NCBI RefSeq assembly: GCF_046630445.1
Contig: NC_092341.1
Coordinates: forward strand, 3,014,001-3,078,000
Direction of reading: 5' to 3'
DNA length: 64,000 nucleotides
Origin: Rutidosis leptorrhynchoides
Lineage: Eukaryota > Streptophyta > Magnoliopsida > Asterales > Asteraceae
Shown here: piece by piece, positions 23,261 to 34,130 of the stretch
Position numbering within the stretch: position 1 is the first letter of the stretch
Layout of the letters: each line of letters opens with the position of its first letter
The notes under the pieces: model-generated
What the model was told of the DNA's origin: nothing
The model's input: the letters and a program-made list of their open reading frames with translations, nothing else
Databases searched by the model: none
Position numbers and translations under genes: made by a program

Positions 23261-26200
23261 TTAGCTATCTAAGAAAAAAGAAGGATTTGTGAGCCAAGTA
23301 TGCCAATCGATACTTTTGCCTTTGATTCTATTCGAGATCCACTCAAAAGATTTAAGCTGAATTTCAGTAATCGCAACCGGTGTAGTCCAACCTTTGTTAT
23401 TGAACACCACCATATTACGATTCTTCCAAATGTAGTACGCGCATACCCACTCCACGGCTTGCCAAATTTTCTTCCCGAGATTAGACATGTTGCTTGACGA
23501 AATTCCATGAAGAATATCATTAAAACTTAGACTTGAAAACGAAGCAAAGTTCCACCATTTGAAGATCCTAGTCCATACATCAAGCGAGAATTTACAGGAA
23601 ATTAAGGAATGCTCGACCGATTCAAGATCTTCATCACAAACGGGACAACGAATAGTATGTAAATCCACACCCCTTTTGTCTAATTCAACCCGAACCGGTA
23701 TTCTTTTTTTCAAAAGTCTCCAAACATAAATTTCTACTTTTTTAGGAATGAGATTGTTACGTAAGGTTTGTTGAGAAACAAGATTTGAAGTGTTAAGAAC
23801 CTGCTGATCGATAAGATATGCGAGTCTTTTAACAGTGAAAACGCCATTGCTAGCAAGATTCCACGTCCAAGATTCGCCAACATTAAAGTCCAACGAAAAT
23901 GATCGAAGCAATCTGCACAGATCATCGAATTCACCCGCTGTGCGACCCCTTGGTTCGCGTGACCAGCACCAATTGAAACTGCCCGAATTGTTGCCGATGC
24001 CATCTGCCATGTTTCTATCTCTGTTGATGTCGTCTACTATAATTCTGTCTCTTACCATCGCATCTTTGTTGCAATCAAGCCTATAAAGCCTTGGAAACGA
24101 GTCTTTGAAACACACCGAACCACACCAAATGTCCTTCCAAAATAAAGTCGATCTTCCGTCACCGATTGATTTTTGAAAAGATTGAATGAAAGGCACTTGA
24201 GCTTCCTCAATTTTGTTACCTGCAAGAATTATGTTGTTCCAAGTACCTGAGGCCGAAAGATGGTCATGCCCACCTCCCGACCGCAAGCGTCCGTCAATTC
24301 CATATATGCTACGAATAATTTTGGTCCATAAGCTATTGGATTCGGTTTTAAACCTCCACCACCATTTGCCCAAAAGGGCTAGGTTTTTGCTTTTTAACGA
24401 CCCAATATTTAGCCCGCCCGACCCGTAAGGTAAAAGAATAGATTCCCATTTAACCCAAGACATTTTAGAGCTCGTAAGATCCCCTCCCCAAAAGAAAATG
24501 CGTCTCACACTCTCGAGTAATTTAAGCACACAAGGCGGGGTACGAAAGAGCGAGAAGTAATACAAAGGAAGACTACTAAGAACCGATTTTAAAAGAACCA
24601 ATCTTCCACCATAGGACAACGTTTTCATTTTCCAAGCCGATAATTTTTTTTTGAATTTATCAATTACCGGCGCCCAATCGCTCAATTTCTTCATTTTTGC
24701 ACCAATAGGAAGACCGAGGTAAATAAAAGGAAATTTCCCGGCTTTACATCCCATACGTCTAGCAAGATCTTCTACCTCAACCGAATTAACACCAACACCA
24801 AAAAGACAACTTTTTTGAAGATTTACTTTTAACCCCGAGGCCAATTCAAAACATTTAAGAACATTTAGAAGATTACGTGCGTTTAATCTAGACCATTCTC
24901 CAAAGAAGATGGTATCATCGGCGTATTGCAAATGGGAAACCAAAATTTTGTCCTTCCCAATTTCGACACCTTTGAAAAGACCTCGATCTACCGCGGCTTT
25001 AGTGAGAATGTTTAGGCCTTCAGCGGCGAGGATGAACAAGAAAGGGGACAAGGGATCACCTTGCCGCACACCCCTACCAATAGAGAACTCTCTAGTAGGG
25101 GATCCATTTACTAAGATAGAAATGCTAGCCGACTTTAGACAAGATAAAATCCATTTTCTCCATTTAACACCGAACCCCATACTAGCCATGACTTCCATGA
25201 GGAAATCCCAATTCAAGCTATCAAAAGCTTTTTCAAAATCAACCTTAAAAATTATACCTTTTTTCTTTTGGACCTTCATGTATTCAAGAGATTCATTAGC
25301 TATAAGAACACCATCCAAGATATATCTTTCTTTTAGAAAAGCACTTTGTTCTGAACCGACAAGTCTTGGAATTACCTTTCTTAATCTGTTGGAAAGTATT
25401 TTAGCAACGATTTTGTAAAAACTTCCGATGAGACTAATAGGCCGGTAATCACTAAGGTTAATTGGGTCATTTTTTTTCGGAATTAAAGTAACAAATGAAG
25501 CGTTGCACCCCCTCGAAAATTCCCCATTGCTCCAAAACCATGATATGGCATTAACGACATCGACTTTGATAACATCCCAAAATTTCTTAAAGAACCTTAA
25601 ATTAAAACCATCCAGGCCCGGAGCTTTAGTGCTACCACAATCACTTATTGCTTGAAGAATCTCCTCTTCACTAATTGGAATTTCAAGACTCCCCGCTTCT
25701 TCAACTGTCAACGAAGGGTATGCTAAATCAATGAGACTAGGCCTCGAAACCGTGTGATCTTCAAATATATCTTTGTAATGATTATAAATTGCCTCTTTAA
25801 TTTCAGAAGGATCCTCGCTCCATACCCCATTAATAGAAAGACCCCGGATGTTATTTTTATTATACCCTCTTCTAATTAAAGTGTGAAAGAATTTGGAATT
25901 CTCATCCCCTTCATGAATCCACCGCACCCGAGCTTTTTGTTTCAACATGTTGACTTTAATTTTTTCCCTTTGAAACCATTCCTTTCTAGCATTTAGCCAT
26001 TGAACCCTTTCGTCATCACTTATTAACCCTAATTCAGCCTTTAATTCAAGAGCGTTTGCAATTCCTTTAAAGGTCTCGATTTCCCCTTCTAAGTTGCCAA
26101 ATTTTTGTTGACTTTTTTCTTTTAAAGCGAGCTTTGTATTTTTCATCTTATTTCTTAAGCAACAATCTTTCCGCGAACCTCCCCCACCACTAGATCCCCA

Positions 26201-26989
26201 AACTTCTTTTATAACTTGTTCTACACCATCAATATCAAGCCAATCATCGAAGATTTTAATGGGTTTAGGACCAAAATTTTTTACATCATCTTTTAGAACA
26301 ATAGGGCAATGATCAGATTGCTTTCGATCAAGTGCGACCACCGAAAGACAACACCATAAAGTATGAAAGCTATCATTAACTAGAAACCGATCCAACTTAC
26401 TAAACTTGAGACCATCATCACTAATTCTAGTGTACTTTCTACCACCAAGAGGAATGTCAATCAGTTTGGCCTTTTCGATGAAATTGTTAAATTTTTTTAC
26501 CCTACTCTCGATAAAGTTACAGTTCATTCTTTCGTCCTCCATTCGCACTTCATTGAAATCACCGCAAATAACCCAAGCGTCATTGACTTTTGACATGACA
26601 GAATTGTACAATAGATCCCATAATCTTTGTTTGTTGAAATCATCATGAGGGCCGTATACATTTACAATGTTGAAAACACCACCATTTTGAACCCAGTTTC
26701 CTCGGATACCAATACAGAAGTCAGAAACATAAGAATTAGTGACATCAAATACATTAGTGTCCCAGATTATAATATGACCTCCCGACTTCCCAACCATCTC
26801 TTTTTGAGTAAAGTTACACGCACTGTTTCCCCAAATACCACGAATCCATTCTAAATTAACAGTATGTAACTTAGTTTCCTGGAGAGCTAACAAGTTTGGT
26901 TTTTCAAAACGACACAGGCTTTTTAACCAACCGATTTTACTGTCTTTCCCCGATCCAAAACCCCTTATATTAAGTGAAAGCATCTTCAT
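23261..26989 (-). CDS. LINE-B ORF2: endonuclease-reverse transcriptase
   Basis: The product is 1,242 residues. The N-terminal APE-type endonuclease has LNIRGFG, LLALQETKL, WVICGDFNEVR and SDHCPIVL, which cover the metal- and phosphate-binding positions. The central reverse transcriptase has FKVDFEKAFDSLNWDFL (first catalytic Asp), GVRQGDPLSPFLFILAAEGL and LQYADDTIFFGEW (YADD). The C-terminus carries the plant zf-RVT segment RCPVCDEDLESVEHSLISC and ends WHTWLTNPSFFLDS. The enzyme nicks T-rich targets and primes cDNA from the cut; the T-rich insertion site agrees. It follows ORF1 by 44 bp on the same strand, so reinitiation or an internal start is needed to translate it. Confidence 0.95.
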   Translation of the reverse strand: MKMLSLNIRGFGSGKDSKIGWLKSLCRFEKPNLLALQETKLHTVNLEWIRGIWGNSACNFTQKEMVGKSGGHIIIWDTNVFDVTNSYVSDFCIGIRGNWVQNGGVFNIVNVYGPHDDFNKQRLWDLLYNSVMSKVNDAWVICGDFNEVRMEDERMNCNFIESRVKKFNNFIEKAKLIDIPLGGRKYTRISDDGLKFSKLDRFLVNDSFHTLWCCLSVVALDRKQSDHCPIVLKDDVKNFGPKPIKIFDDWLDIDGVEQVIKEVWGSSGGGGSRKDCCLRNKMKNTKLALKEKSQQKFGNLEGEIETFKGIANALELKAELGLISDDERVQWLNARKEWFQREKIKVNMLKQKARVRWIHEGDENSKFFHTLIRRGYNKNNIRGLSINGVWSEDPSEIKEAIYNHYKDIFEDHTVSRPSLIDLAYPSLTVEEAGSLEIPISEEEILQAISDCGSTKAPGLDGFNLRFFKKFWDVIKVDVVNAISWFWSNGEFSRGCNASFVTLIPKKNDPINLSDYRPISLIGSFYKIVAKILSNRLRKVIPRLVGSEQSAFLKERYILDGVLIANESLEYMKVQKKKGIIFKVDFEKAFDSLNWDFLMEVMASMGFGVKWRKWILSCLKSASISILVNGSPTREFSIGRGVRQGDPLSPFLFILAAEGLNILTKAAVDRGLFKGVEIGKDKILVSHLQYADDTIFFGEWSRLNARNLLNVLKCFELASGLKVNLQKSCLFGVGVNSVEVEDLARRMGCKAGKFPFIYLGLPIGAKMKKLSDWAPVIDKFKKKLSAWKMKTLSYGGRLVLLKSVLSSLPLYYFSLFRTPPCVLKLLESVRRIFFWGGDLTSSKMSWVKWESILLPYGSGGLNIGSLKSKNLALLGKWWWRFKTESNSLWTKIIRSIYGIDGRLRSGGGHDHLSASGTWNNIILAGNKIEEAQVPFIQSFQKSIGDGRSTLFWKDIWCGSVCFKDSFPRLYRLDCNKDAMVRDRIIVDDINRDRNMADGIGNNSGSFNWCWSREPRGRTAGEFDDLCRLLRSFSLDFNVGESWTWNLASNGVFTVKRLAYLIDQQVLNTSNLVSQQTLRNNLIPKKVEIYVWRLLKKRIPVRVELDKRGVDLHTIRCPVCDEDLESVEHSLISCKFSLDVWTRIFKWWNFASFSSLSFNDILHGISSSNMSNLGKKIWQAVEWVCAYYIWKNRNMVVFNNKGWTTPVAITEIQLKSFEWISNRIKGKSIDWHTWLTNPSFFLDS

Positions 26990-27033
26990 TAAAATTGATT
27001 AATAAAAATGAAACAGACATATGGGGCAGCAAC

Positions 27034-29250
27034 CTACTTAGTGGGTTTTTCCACCCACTTCAGTCCCAATTGTCGACTGAAATCCTGAATCCCTTCATTA
27101 TTAATTGAAAACGAATTATTACTAGATTCAGAAACTTGCCTGGATACATGGGAGCTGGACAATTTTGACGGTTTGGGATTTGAAACATTTGCACGGGATA
27201 ATTTTGACTGTTTTGGCACGGTAGCGTTTGCACACGAGGTGCAAGTAGACTTGATAGGATCATTGTTTTCTTTATCTCTTCTTGCTACGGTCTTCAGGTT
27301 CAATAGCCTTGATGAAGCTTTCCAATTGCGAAGCTTGGTAAAACAACAATCATTCTTTAAAGATCCTCTGTTATTTTTTTCCTTATTCGCCCTAGTTTCT
27401 TTTTTCTTTGTAACATATCTCATATCCTTTTTATTCTTTGTGTTGTCTTGAACAGGACTGGATGTAGTTTTTTCTCTTGGATTCGACACCACAGGCACAT
27501 TAACCACATTAACTTTTTGGGCCTCATCATTATGGTAAACTGGGCTGCCCACTTTGTTTTTGGTAATCTCAAAATCTAATATAACATTCCTTAATGGGCT
27601 GTAGGCCTCATCCACAACTTGAGTAGGCCCATCAAAGAAAGAATTTGAGTCATTTACTGTATTGGTTGCTTTGGGAGACAAAAGAATTTCACAATTACTA
27701 TCAAAGTCAAGATTTGGTGGCTCTTCCACTACATTATCTCCAACGTTACCATTATTGGGCTCCACTGCCACTACACAATCATCATCATTGATGTTTTGTG
27801 GTTCCACAACAATTGTATCATTATTGAGCTCCACTCCAACGTTAATGCTTTGTGACTCTTCCACTACACTGTTATCATTGGGCTCCACCTCTCCATTCAA
27901 ATTCCTTGACTCTTCATCTTCAGCATCCCTCATCGCCGGAGTATTAACGTTTACCGGATTTATCATCGGAGAAGAAATTTCATCGTTTAGATTGATCTTT
28001 TGACCAAAAACAGGACCATCTTCAAAATCTGGAAAATCATCATCTTCATCGTTGATGTCGAAAGTGTCATCGATAAAATCATCATCCGAATTTGGATCGA
28101 TGTTATCACAGTCTACCCATTTAGAATCAGACAAATCCGATTCAAGATGAATTAAACGATTTGAGTTTTCCTTCACCGTAGCCGAGGTGAAAACAAGGTT
28201 ATCAACTATTAATTTTGCATTCCCGTCCACATGATTCATGTCCGCCATGTGAATAAGAACGTGTCCTGTTAACAAGTTTTGATTATCGGATGTAATTTTG
28301 CAGTTTTCCATATTGACAACCTTCCCCCATTTTTCTGCAATTTCCGAGAACACTTGTTCGTTCCAGTATTTTGCCGGAACACCCTTGATATCAATCCATA
28401 CCAACCTACCAGCAGATTGCCAATATTTATTATCAAAGCGTAAAATCTTTGAGCACCATCTTCTAATAGCATGATTTTCATTATTGATAATGGCATCTGC
28501 AGCTTTGACATACCTACATATTACCAACACTTCCATACCACCAAGATACTTTAATGTGAAATCATCCATTCCTTCAGCTCGGCACAAGGACTCAAATTGA
28601 TTAAGGAGTTCAATCCTATTTAGTTTCACCACAACACTTCTATCAAAGAAATCATTGTTACTATCAGTTTTTTTTATCATCACCACTCTTTCATCCTTCA
28701 AAGAATCATCTTCTTGTTGTTTATTATCTTCCTGTTGTTTTTTACCACCCTTAAGCTTGAACCTGAGATCTTCCTTTTTCTTGTTCAAGTCAAATCTCAG
28801 ATCCTTTTTCGGGGTTCTAGCCACCTCGTTGAAACTCCTACCATCGGTGAATGCATTGTTGAAGTGATTAGCATTACCCCCTCTTGTATACCGAGACCCA
28901 TTTTTCACCTTTTCTTTGTCGATTGCCTTGAAGATTCTAATTGGGTTGCCATCGAAGGAGATGCGTTCTAATGACGTTAGTAACCTGTCAACATTAGAAA
29001 CGTCACTGAATCTTGCGAAGGCAAACCGATGCCCACACCTTAGCCTCTTTCCAACCATGTAAATGTCTTTGAGATTGCCATAAGACTTGAAGGTTTTCCA
29101 TAAATTTTCCATATTCCACCCCTCTGGGTAATTAAAGAATATGAAAGAAGTCCAATGGTTTCTGTTTGATCTTGAAGAATCGCCCGGTAGTCCTCCTTTG
29201 AATCGATCAGGCTTCGAATCATACCCTGCCCAGTTGCTTGTGTTTCTCAC
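27034..29250 (-). CDS. LINE-B ORF1: RNA-binding protein with an RRM
   Basis: The product is 738 residues. Residues ~34-110 form an RNA-recognition motif: TSFIFFNYPEGW as RNP2-like and RCGHRFAFARFSD as RNP1-like. A Lys-rich linker follows. Residues ~205-370 look like the DUF4283-type domain of plant LINE ORF1 (YLGGMEVLVICRY, RLVWIDIKGVPAKYWNEQVF). Next comes a long acidic, Asn-rich region, then a basic Ser/Lys-rich C-terminus. No CCHC knuckle is seen, so RNA binding probably rests on the RRM. In L1 elements ORF1p coats the RNA and aids target-primed reverse transcription. The start ATG lies 49 bp from the element's 5' end. Confidence 0.88.
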   Translation of the reverse strand: MRNTSNWAGYDSKPDRFKGGLPGDSSRSNRNHWTSFIFFNYPEGWNMENLWKTFKSYGNLKDIYMVGKRLRCGHRFAFARFSDVSNVDRLLTSLERISFDGNPIRIFKAIDKEKVKNGSRYTRGGNANHFNNAFTDGRSFNEVARTPKKDLRFDLNKKKEDLRFKLKGGKKQQEDNKQQEDDSLKDERVVMIKKTDSNNDFFDRSVVVKLNRIELLNQFESLCRAEGMDDFTLKYLGGMEVLVICRYVKAADAIINNENHAIRRWCSKILRFDNKYWQSAGRLVWIDIKGVPAKYWNEQVFSEIAEKWGKVVNMENCKITSDNQNLLTGHVLIHMADMNHVDGNAKLIVDNLVFTSATVKENSNRLIHLESDLSDSKWVDCDNIDPNSDDDFIDDTFDINDEDDDFPDFEDGPVFGQKINLNDEISSPMINPVNVNTPAMRDAEDEESRNLNGEVEPNDNSVVEESQSINVGVELNNDTIVVEPQNINDDDCVVAVEPNNGNVGDNVVEEPPNLDFDSNCEILLSPKATNTVNDSNSFFDGPTQVVDEAYSPLRNVILDFEITKNKVGSPVYHNDEAQKVNVVNVPVVSNPREKTTSSPVQDNTKNKKDMRYVTKKKETRANKEKNNRGSLKNDCCFTKLRNWKASSRLLNLKTVARRDKENNDPIKSTCTSCANATVPKQSKLSRANVSNPKPSKLSSSHVSRQVSESSNNSFSINNEGIQDFSRQLGLKWVEKPTK

Positions 29251-29317
29251 TCTCTCTCCTCACACTCTCTCTCACACTCTCTCTCATGGTTTTTGTAGAC
29301 ATCAATTTCTTCTAATT

Positions 29318-30001
29318 CATCATTTCAGCGTTTATTTAGCACGAATACTAGACTTAAATCTATTATAGACCTAAAAGCGATAAAAAAGAACCCAGATCCT
29401 ATCAAATTACCTCTTAATTCACGGAATCTGAATCAAACTCAGCAACACCTTTCGTACGAGTATTGTAGCTATGTTTTGATCAAATTCACCTCATAACCTT
29501 AGATATAGTCATCTAGCCTAATTAACTATTACTAAATATTAATACATAATTTATAAACAAGACTGTCACAAGTTATATCAATTTATAACACTTTTTAATT
29601 TCTCATATTCGATTCCTTTAGTCAATACTATCTCAGGATCATAAAAGTTTCACAAAAACACACATCTAACAATGAGAAATTGATATGAGATGAATCTAGT
29701 CACCTCTTCTGCTATGATACTACATGTTCGACCTTGAATTCATAACTCGATTGTGTAGGTGAGAGTAGTGAATAAAATGATCTGAAAATTTCACAAGTTG
29801 TAATGACATTGAATGTTTGTTCCAAATGACCTAGTGAGAGTATTTCACAACTTGCTTGAACATATAACAATATAATGGCTAACAATGTTGAACTGGTAGG
29901 GTTCGAAAGGTATTTATAGCAAATGATTACTTTCCATTATATTTAAGCATAAAGCACCTAAAATTATACATCATCTATAATTTCTGTCTCGAGAAAAAAT
30001 G
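29318..30001. other. short intergenic segment between two LINEs
   Basis: AT-rich and non-coding. Together with the DNA left of 23116 it formed one continuous stretch before LINE-B inserted. Nothing further recognised. Confidence 0.4.
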
Positions 30002-33000
30002 TTTTTTTTTTTTTTAAAAGCAAAATTTTTATTTCAACCAAAAAAACATACAACCACAAGGACCTTCTAAAAGGCCAGTATCCAGACATACACGACTACA
30101 TAAAAGGATGTTGAGAAAACATTCACGAAAACTAGGATACAATTAAGAAAAACACGATTTCGGGTTTGATAACCACGTTAACCAATCTATCGATTTCCCT
30201 TTGATCCTTCTTGATATCCACTCAAAAGACTTAACTTGTATCTCATTTAACGCTACCGGGCCACTGCACGATTTATTTTTGAAAATTTTTTGATTCCGAT
30301 TTTTCCAAATGAGGTAACCACTTGCCCATTCAACCGTTTGCACACTTTAGATTGAAGAGGCGTTAGTGAATGTGTAGATCTTCCAAGAAAAGCTTCACTT
30401 ACACTCAAGTTTGACACATGCGAGAATCTCCACCATTTGTGAATCCTATCCCATACCTCCATCACGTGCTTGCATAAGATTAACGAGTGATCCACCGATT
30501 CGGTAATATCATCACATAAAGGACAAAGAACCGAATGGAGGTCCAAACCTCGTTTATCTAGTTCCATTTGTACCGCTAATCTTCTAAGCCTTGCTCTCCA
30601 TACGAATATTTCAATCTTTTTTGGCACCAAATTGTTTTGTTGAGTCTCGACATATAATGAATTCCCTTCGTTGACTTTTTCTTCAATTTTTATACGCAAT
30701 TCCTTCGCTATGAATATGCCACTCGACACCATGTTCCATTTCCACGAATTAACCTCACTGTTTGTAAGTAACTAGAGAGGGGGGGGGGGGTGAATAGTTA
30801 GTCGATTTTTCAAAATTTTCTTTGCGTTTTGTTGAACTTGAACTTGATATAGTGTGATTTGAAATGTATGTTCTCTAATAATGCTAATAATACAAATATA
30901 TGACAAATCGTAATTAAAATATAAGGGAAGAGAGAACAAACACAACGATTTATAGTGGTTCGAGAAGATGTTAACTAATCTTCCTTAATCCACTCCTCAA
31001 TTCTACGAATTGAGATTTTTCTTCACTATGATACTCCAAACTCTGTGGAGTGTCCGGATACAACACTAGTACTTCGATAAGCCGCACCTTGTGAACTCTT
31101 ACGTCCCTTTGAAGACTTCACAAACACCTATAGCTCTTACCACAAGATCCTAATGAACTATCCTAGTGAAATCACAACTGTCCTCTAGATCCCTTTAAGA
31201 AGATAGTTTACAAGTAAACTTACAACTTTAAGCTTACAAGTACTCTTGCTAGAATCACTCTAAAAGATTACAAATTAATTATAAGAATGACATCAGTAAG
31301 TATGAGAAAATATGAGTGCAAGAAGTGAGTCTTCAAATGCTTCAAGGCTTGGCTTTTATAGGAAAGAGAAATCTGCCTGAAAGTCATACGGCTCACTGTA
31401 CGGTCGACCGTGGTTCGACCGTGTACCTCTGACATCTGATTCTTATGGCCGTTTTTGTCCTTTGAAAATTGTCATTTTCCCTTGTTGAATAGCTGCAACT
31501 AAAGGCCAATTACTTCTGAAATTATCCTCATTACCTTTAATAAGCTTGGAAGTTGACATGTCCATTAAAGAAGAAAGTATTTAATCTTTGACCATTTGTC
31601 ATTGATTACCAAAAGAGGTAATTACAGATTTTGTCTCTTGACAAACCATTATCTTCCAAAATCTTCATCAACCTTTCTTAATCACTTGTCATTTAGCTTA
31701 TGGGAGTTTCTTTCTTTTTAGAACATTGTTACAACTTAAATGAACTAGTTTGAACATAATTATTCTTGTTACATCTTGACTAGGCTTGAGCTAATTACAT
31801 TTTCATACAAATAATGATACATAAAATCAATGGGAGAGCAACTCTTTAATTGGGACTTTAATGACCATTATTAGTATGTTTAAATGACACTATGGATTAG
31901 GATAAAGAGATATGACACTTGAGTGTTTTAGCCTAAATCAAGCTTAAAGTGTCATTAAGATGTCAGTAGGTGTGATTAGTAAAAATTAACATCTTTTGGT
32001 TCAAAACTATTTTGAGATCAAAAAGGGCAACTATTATAAGTGTGTTTAAAAAGGTTTCATAAATTATAGATGCCTCAAAGTGGTTTATCTTAAAGTGGAT
32101 GAATTTGGTAACAGAGAAAACTGCGATCGGGCTGTGGTCGTCCGTGAAGTCAGCCGTAGATTTACAGTTTTAGAAAATCTTGAAGTCGTTGATACAGGAC
32201 ACACACGGTTGGTTTCACGGTCGACCGTAGTACAGCCGTGTAGCATTTTTACCAAGATAATTGCTTATGTGTTGGTCTTTTGCTAGAGATAGTTTAGGCT
32301 TATGAACTCATGTCGTCCTACATAAGATTAACTACTAGGTTCTTGTGTGTCATCACCAAAACAAAGTGATTAACCTTTGAATATTATGATTTGAATCTTA
32401 ACCCACACCGTTTTCAAAAACAAAACAACTAATCATGTTACATAACGTTTCTAGCTCATCCAAAGCTCGGCCTGAAGGAGGTCTTGTCCAACACCATCGT
32501 AATACATTTTCTGCTCCGTTTTTTGATATTCTATCTCGAACTGTAGCAGCTTTCACTGTTTCTACTTGATACAACCTCTTGAACTTTTCTTTTAATCTTA
32601 CGCCACCAATCCATTCGTCATCTCAGAATGAAGTAAGAGCACCATTTCCAACAGATTTGACAAAAGATTCACTGAAAGGAATTCCCATGTTATCCAAGTT
32701 TTTTCCTGCACAAATAATTTCCTTCCATGTACCACGATTAGAGAAATGACGATGAGAGGAATCAACATCGAAACCACCGCATGGACCGTATAAGCTCATA
32801 ATGACCTTGGCCCATAAAGAGTCGGATTCAGTGTGAAACCGTCATCTCCATTTCCCTAATAAAGCAAGATTTTTACATTTTAGAGATCCGATGTTTAGAC
32901 CTCCCGAATCAAAAGGTAATAACACTTTATCCCATTTATCCCACGACATTTTTTTGTCGGTATTGTTCCCGCCCCCAAAAAAATTTCTCTTCACACGTTC

Positions 33001-33815
33001 TAACTCATTAATGACACACGACGGTGCACGATAGATTGAGAAGTAATACAATGGAAGACTATTTAAAACCGACTTCACCAAAGTCAATCTTCCACCAAAC
33101 GAAATCGCTCTTGCTTTCCACTCCGATAATCTCGAATTGAATTTTTCTATGACCGGTTTCCAATCACTAAACTTTTTCATATTAGATCCAACCGTTAGGC
33201 CGAGATACGTAAATGGGAGTTTCCCCATTTGACACCTAATTTGATCAGCCATCCTTTGAATCTCATCATCTTGAACACCAACCCCATAAATCATACTTTT
33301 TTGGAATTTAACTCGAAGACCCGAAGCAAGTTCAAAACACATCAATATCTTCATCAAGTTTTTAACATTTCTTTTGCTCCAATTACCGAAAACATAGTAT
33401 CATCAACGTATTGCAAATGAGTAATATTAATTTTGTCTTTTCCGACTTCCACACCTTTGAAATAACCTATCTCGAAAGCCGACTTGGTTAATATATTTAA
33501 ACCTTCCGAAGCAAGAATGAAAAGAAAAGGAGAGAGGGGATCGCCTTGTCTAACCCCTCTACCCAACTTGAATTCTTTTGTGGGAGGCCCGTTAATCAAT
33601 ATCAACACCGAAGCCAAATTTAGGCAACAGAGAATCCATTTTTTCCACTTGTCACCAAACCCCATACTCGTCATAACCTCCATTAAAAAAATCCCAATTT
33701 AGACTATCAAACGCCTTTTCGAAATCCACTTTGAATATAAAGCTCTTGAGATGTTTGTTTTTAAGATAATTTAATGTTTCATTTGCAATCAACACCCCAT
33801 CAAGTATAAACCGTC
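30002..33815 (-). mobile_element. 5'-truncated, broken L1-type LINE (LINE-C) split by an insertion
   Basis: Read from right to left it starts within the RT (RFILDGVLIANETLNYL), then MEVMTSMGFGDKWKKWIL, GVRQGDPLSPFLFILASEGL and YVDDTMF (YVDD in place of YADD), then KMSWDKWDKVLLPF. After the insertion at 30775-32426 it resumes with NSWKWNMVSSG, VLCPLCDDITESVDHSLILC and SFEWISRRIKGKSIDWLTWLSNP, ending in a T run at 30002. The frame is broken by several frameshifts (for example near 33685 between the RT start and MEVMTS, and near 30340). It is older than LINE-B. No clear target-site duplication found. Confidence 0.85.
30770..32431. mobile_element. unclassified 1.65 kb insertion in LINE-C
   Basis: LINE-C homology stops near 30770 and resumes near 32430. 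The word aacta is present at both junctions (30770-30774 and 32427-32431), consistent with a 5-bp target-site duplication. The insert opens with gagag, a G run and tgaatagttag, and ends gttttcaaaaacaaaac. It has no TG...CA ends, no inverted termini and no long ORF. It contains the palindrome acggtcgaccgt near both 31398 and 32217. I cannot assign it to a family. Confidence 0.55.
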
Positions 33816-34130
33816 TTGATCATCTCATAGAATAAGAATGCAGAAAATAAAATACAGGGATGAAACGGGCAAAAAGTGAAAAACACAGTGACGAAATGGG
33901 CAATTTTGTCTATTTATAATGATGAGAGGGAGATAGCAATTTACTTGCCCTATGGCTCTCTTCCAACAGCCTATTTAAAATCTGGTCAAAAATAAAATTC
34001 GACCGTTAACCACGTCTTTAACCCTAACCCTAGATAAAATACCAATCTCAATGCCATACCATACCATACCATTTCAAAATATTGTAACAGCTTATATCTT
34101 GGTAACAGCTTCTGAAATCATAAAATAGAA
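33816..34130 (+). promoter_or_regulatory. presumed promoter of the SAP/CCCH gene
   Basis: Short non-coding segment between the truncated LINE-C 5' end and the ATG at 34131. It has a small ccata repeat (about 34057-34072). Because LINE-C stops some 315 bp away, the promoter must be compact or extend into LINE sequence. Confidence 0.4.

Larger units (their letters stand above)
23116..29317 (-). mobile_element. full-length L1-type LINE (LINE-B) with 18-bp target-site duplication
   Basis: The 18-bp direct repeat catcaatttcttctaatt occurs at 23116-23133 and 29300-29317. The body is 23134-29299 (6.17 kb), read on the minus strand. It has a 49-bp GA-rich 5' UTR, ORF1 (29250-27034), a 44-bp gap, ORF2 (26989-23261), a 3' UTR of about 127 bp and a poly(A) tail seen as a T run. 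The copy is not 5'-truncated and both ORFs are open. The duplication is identical at both ends, so the insertion is recent and the element may be autonomous. Confidence 0.95.

Noticed and set aside
24909-25418. 169-codon plus-strand frame
   Set aside because: Antisense shadow of LINE-B ORF2 over its reverse transcriptase.
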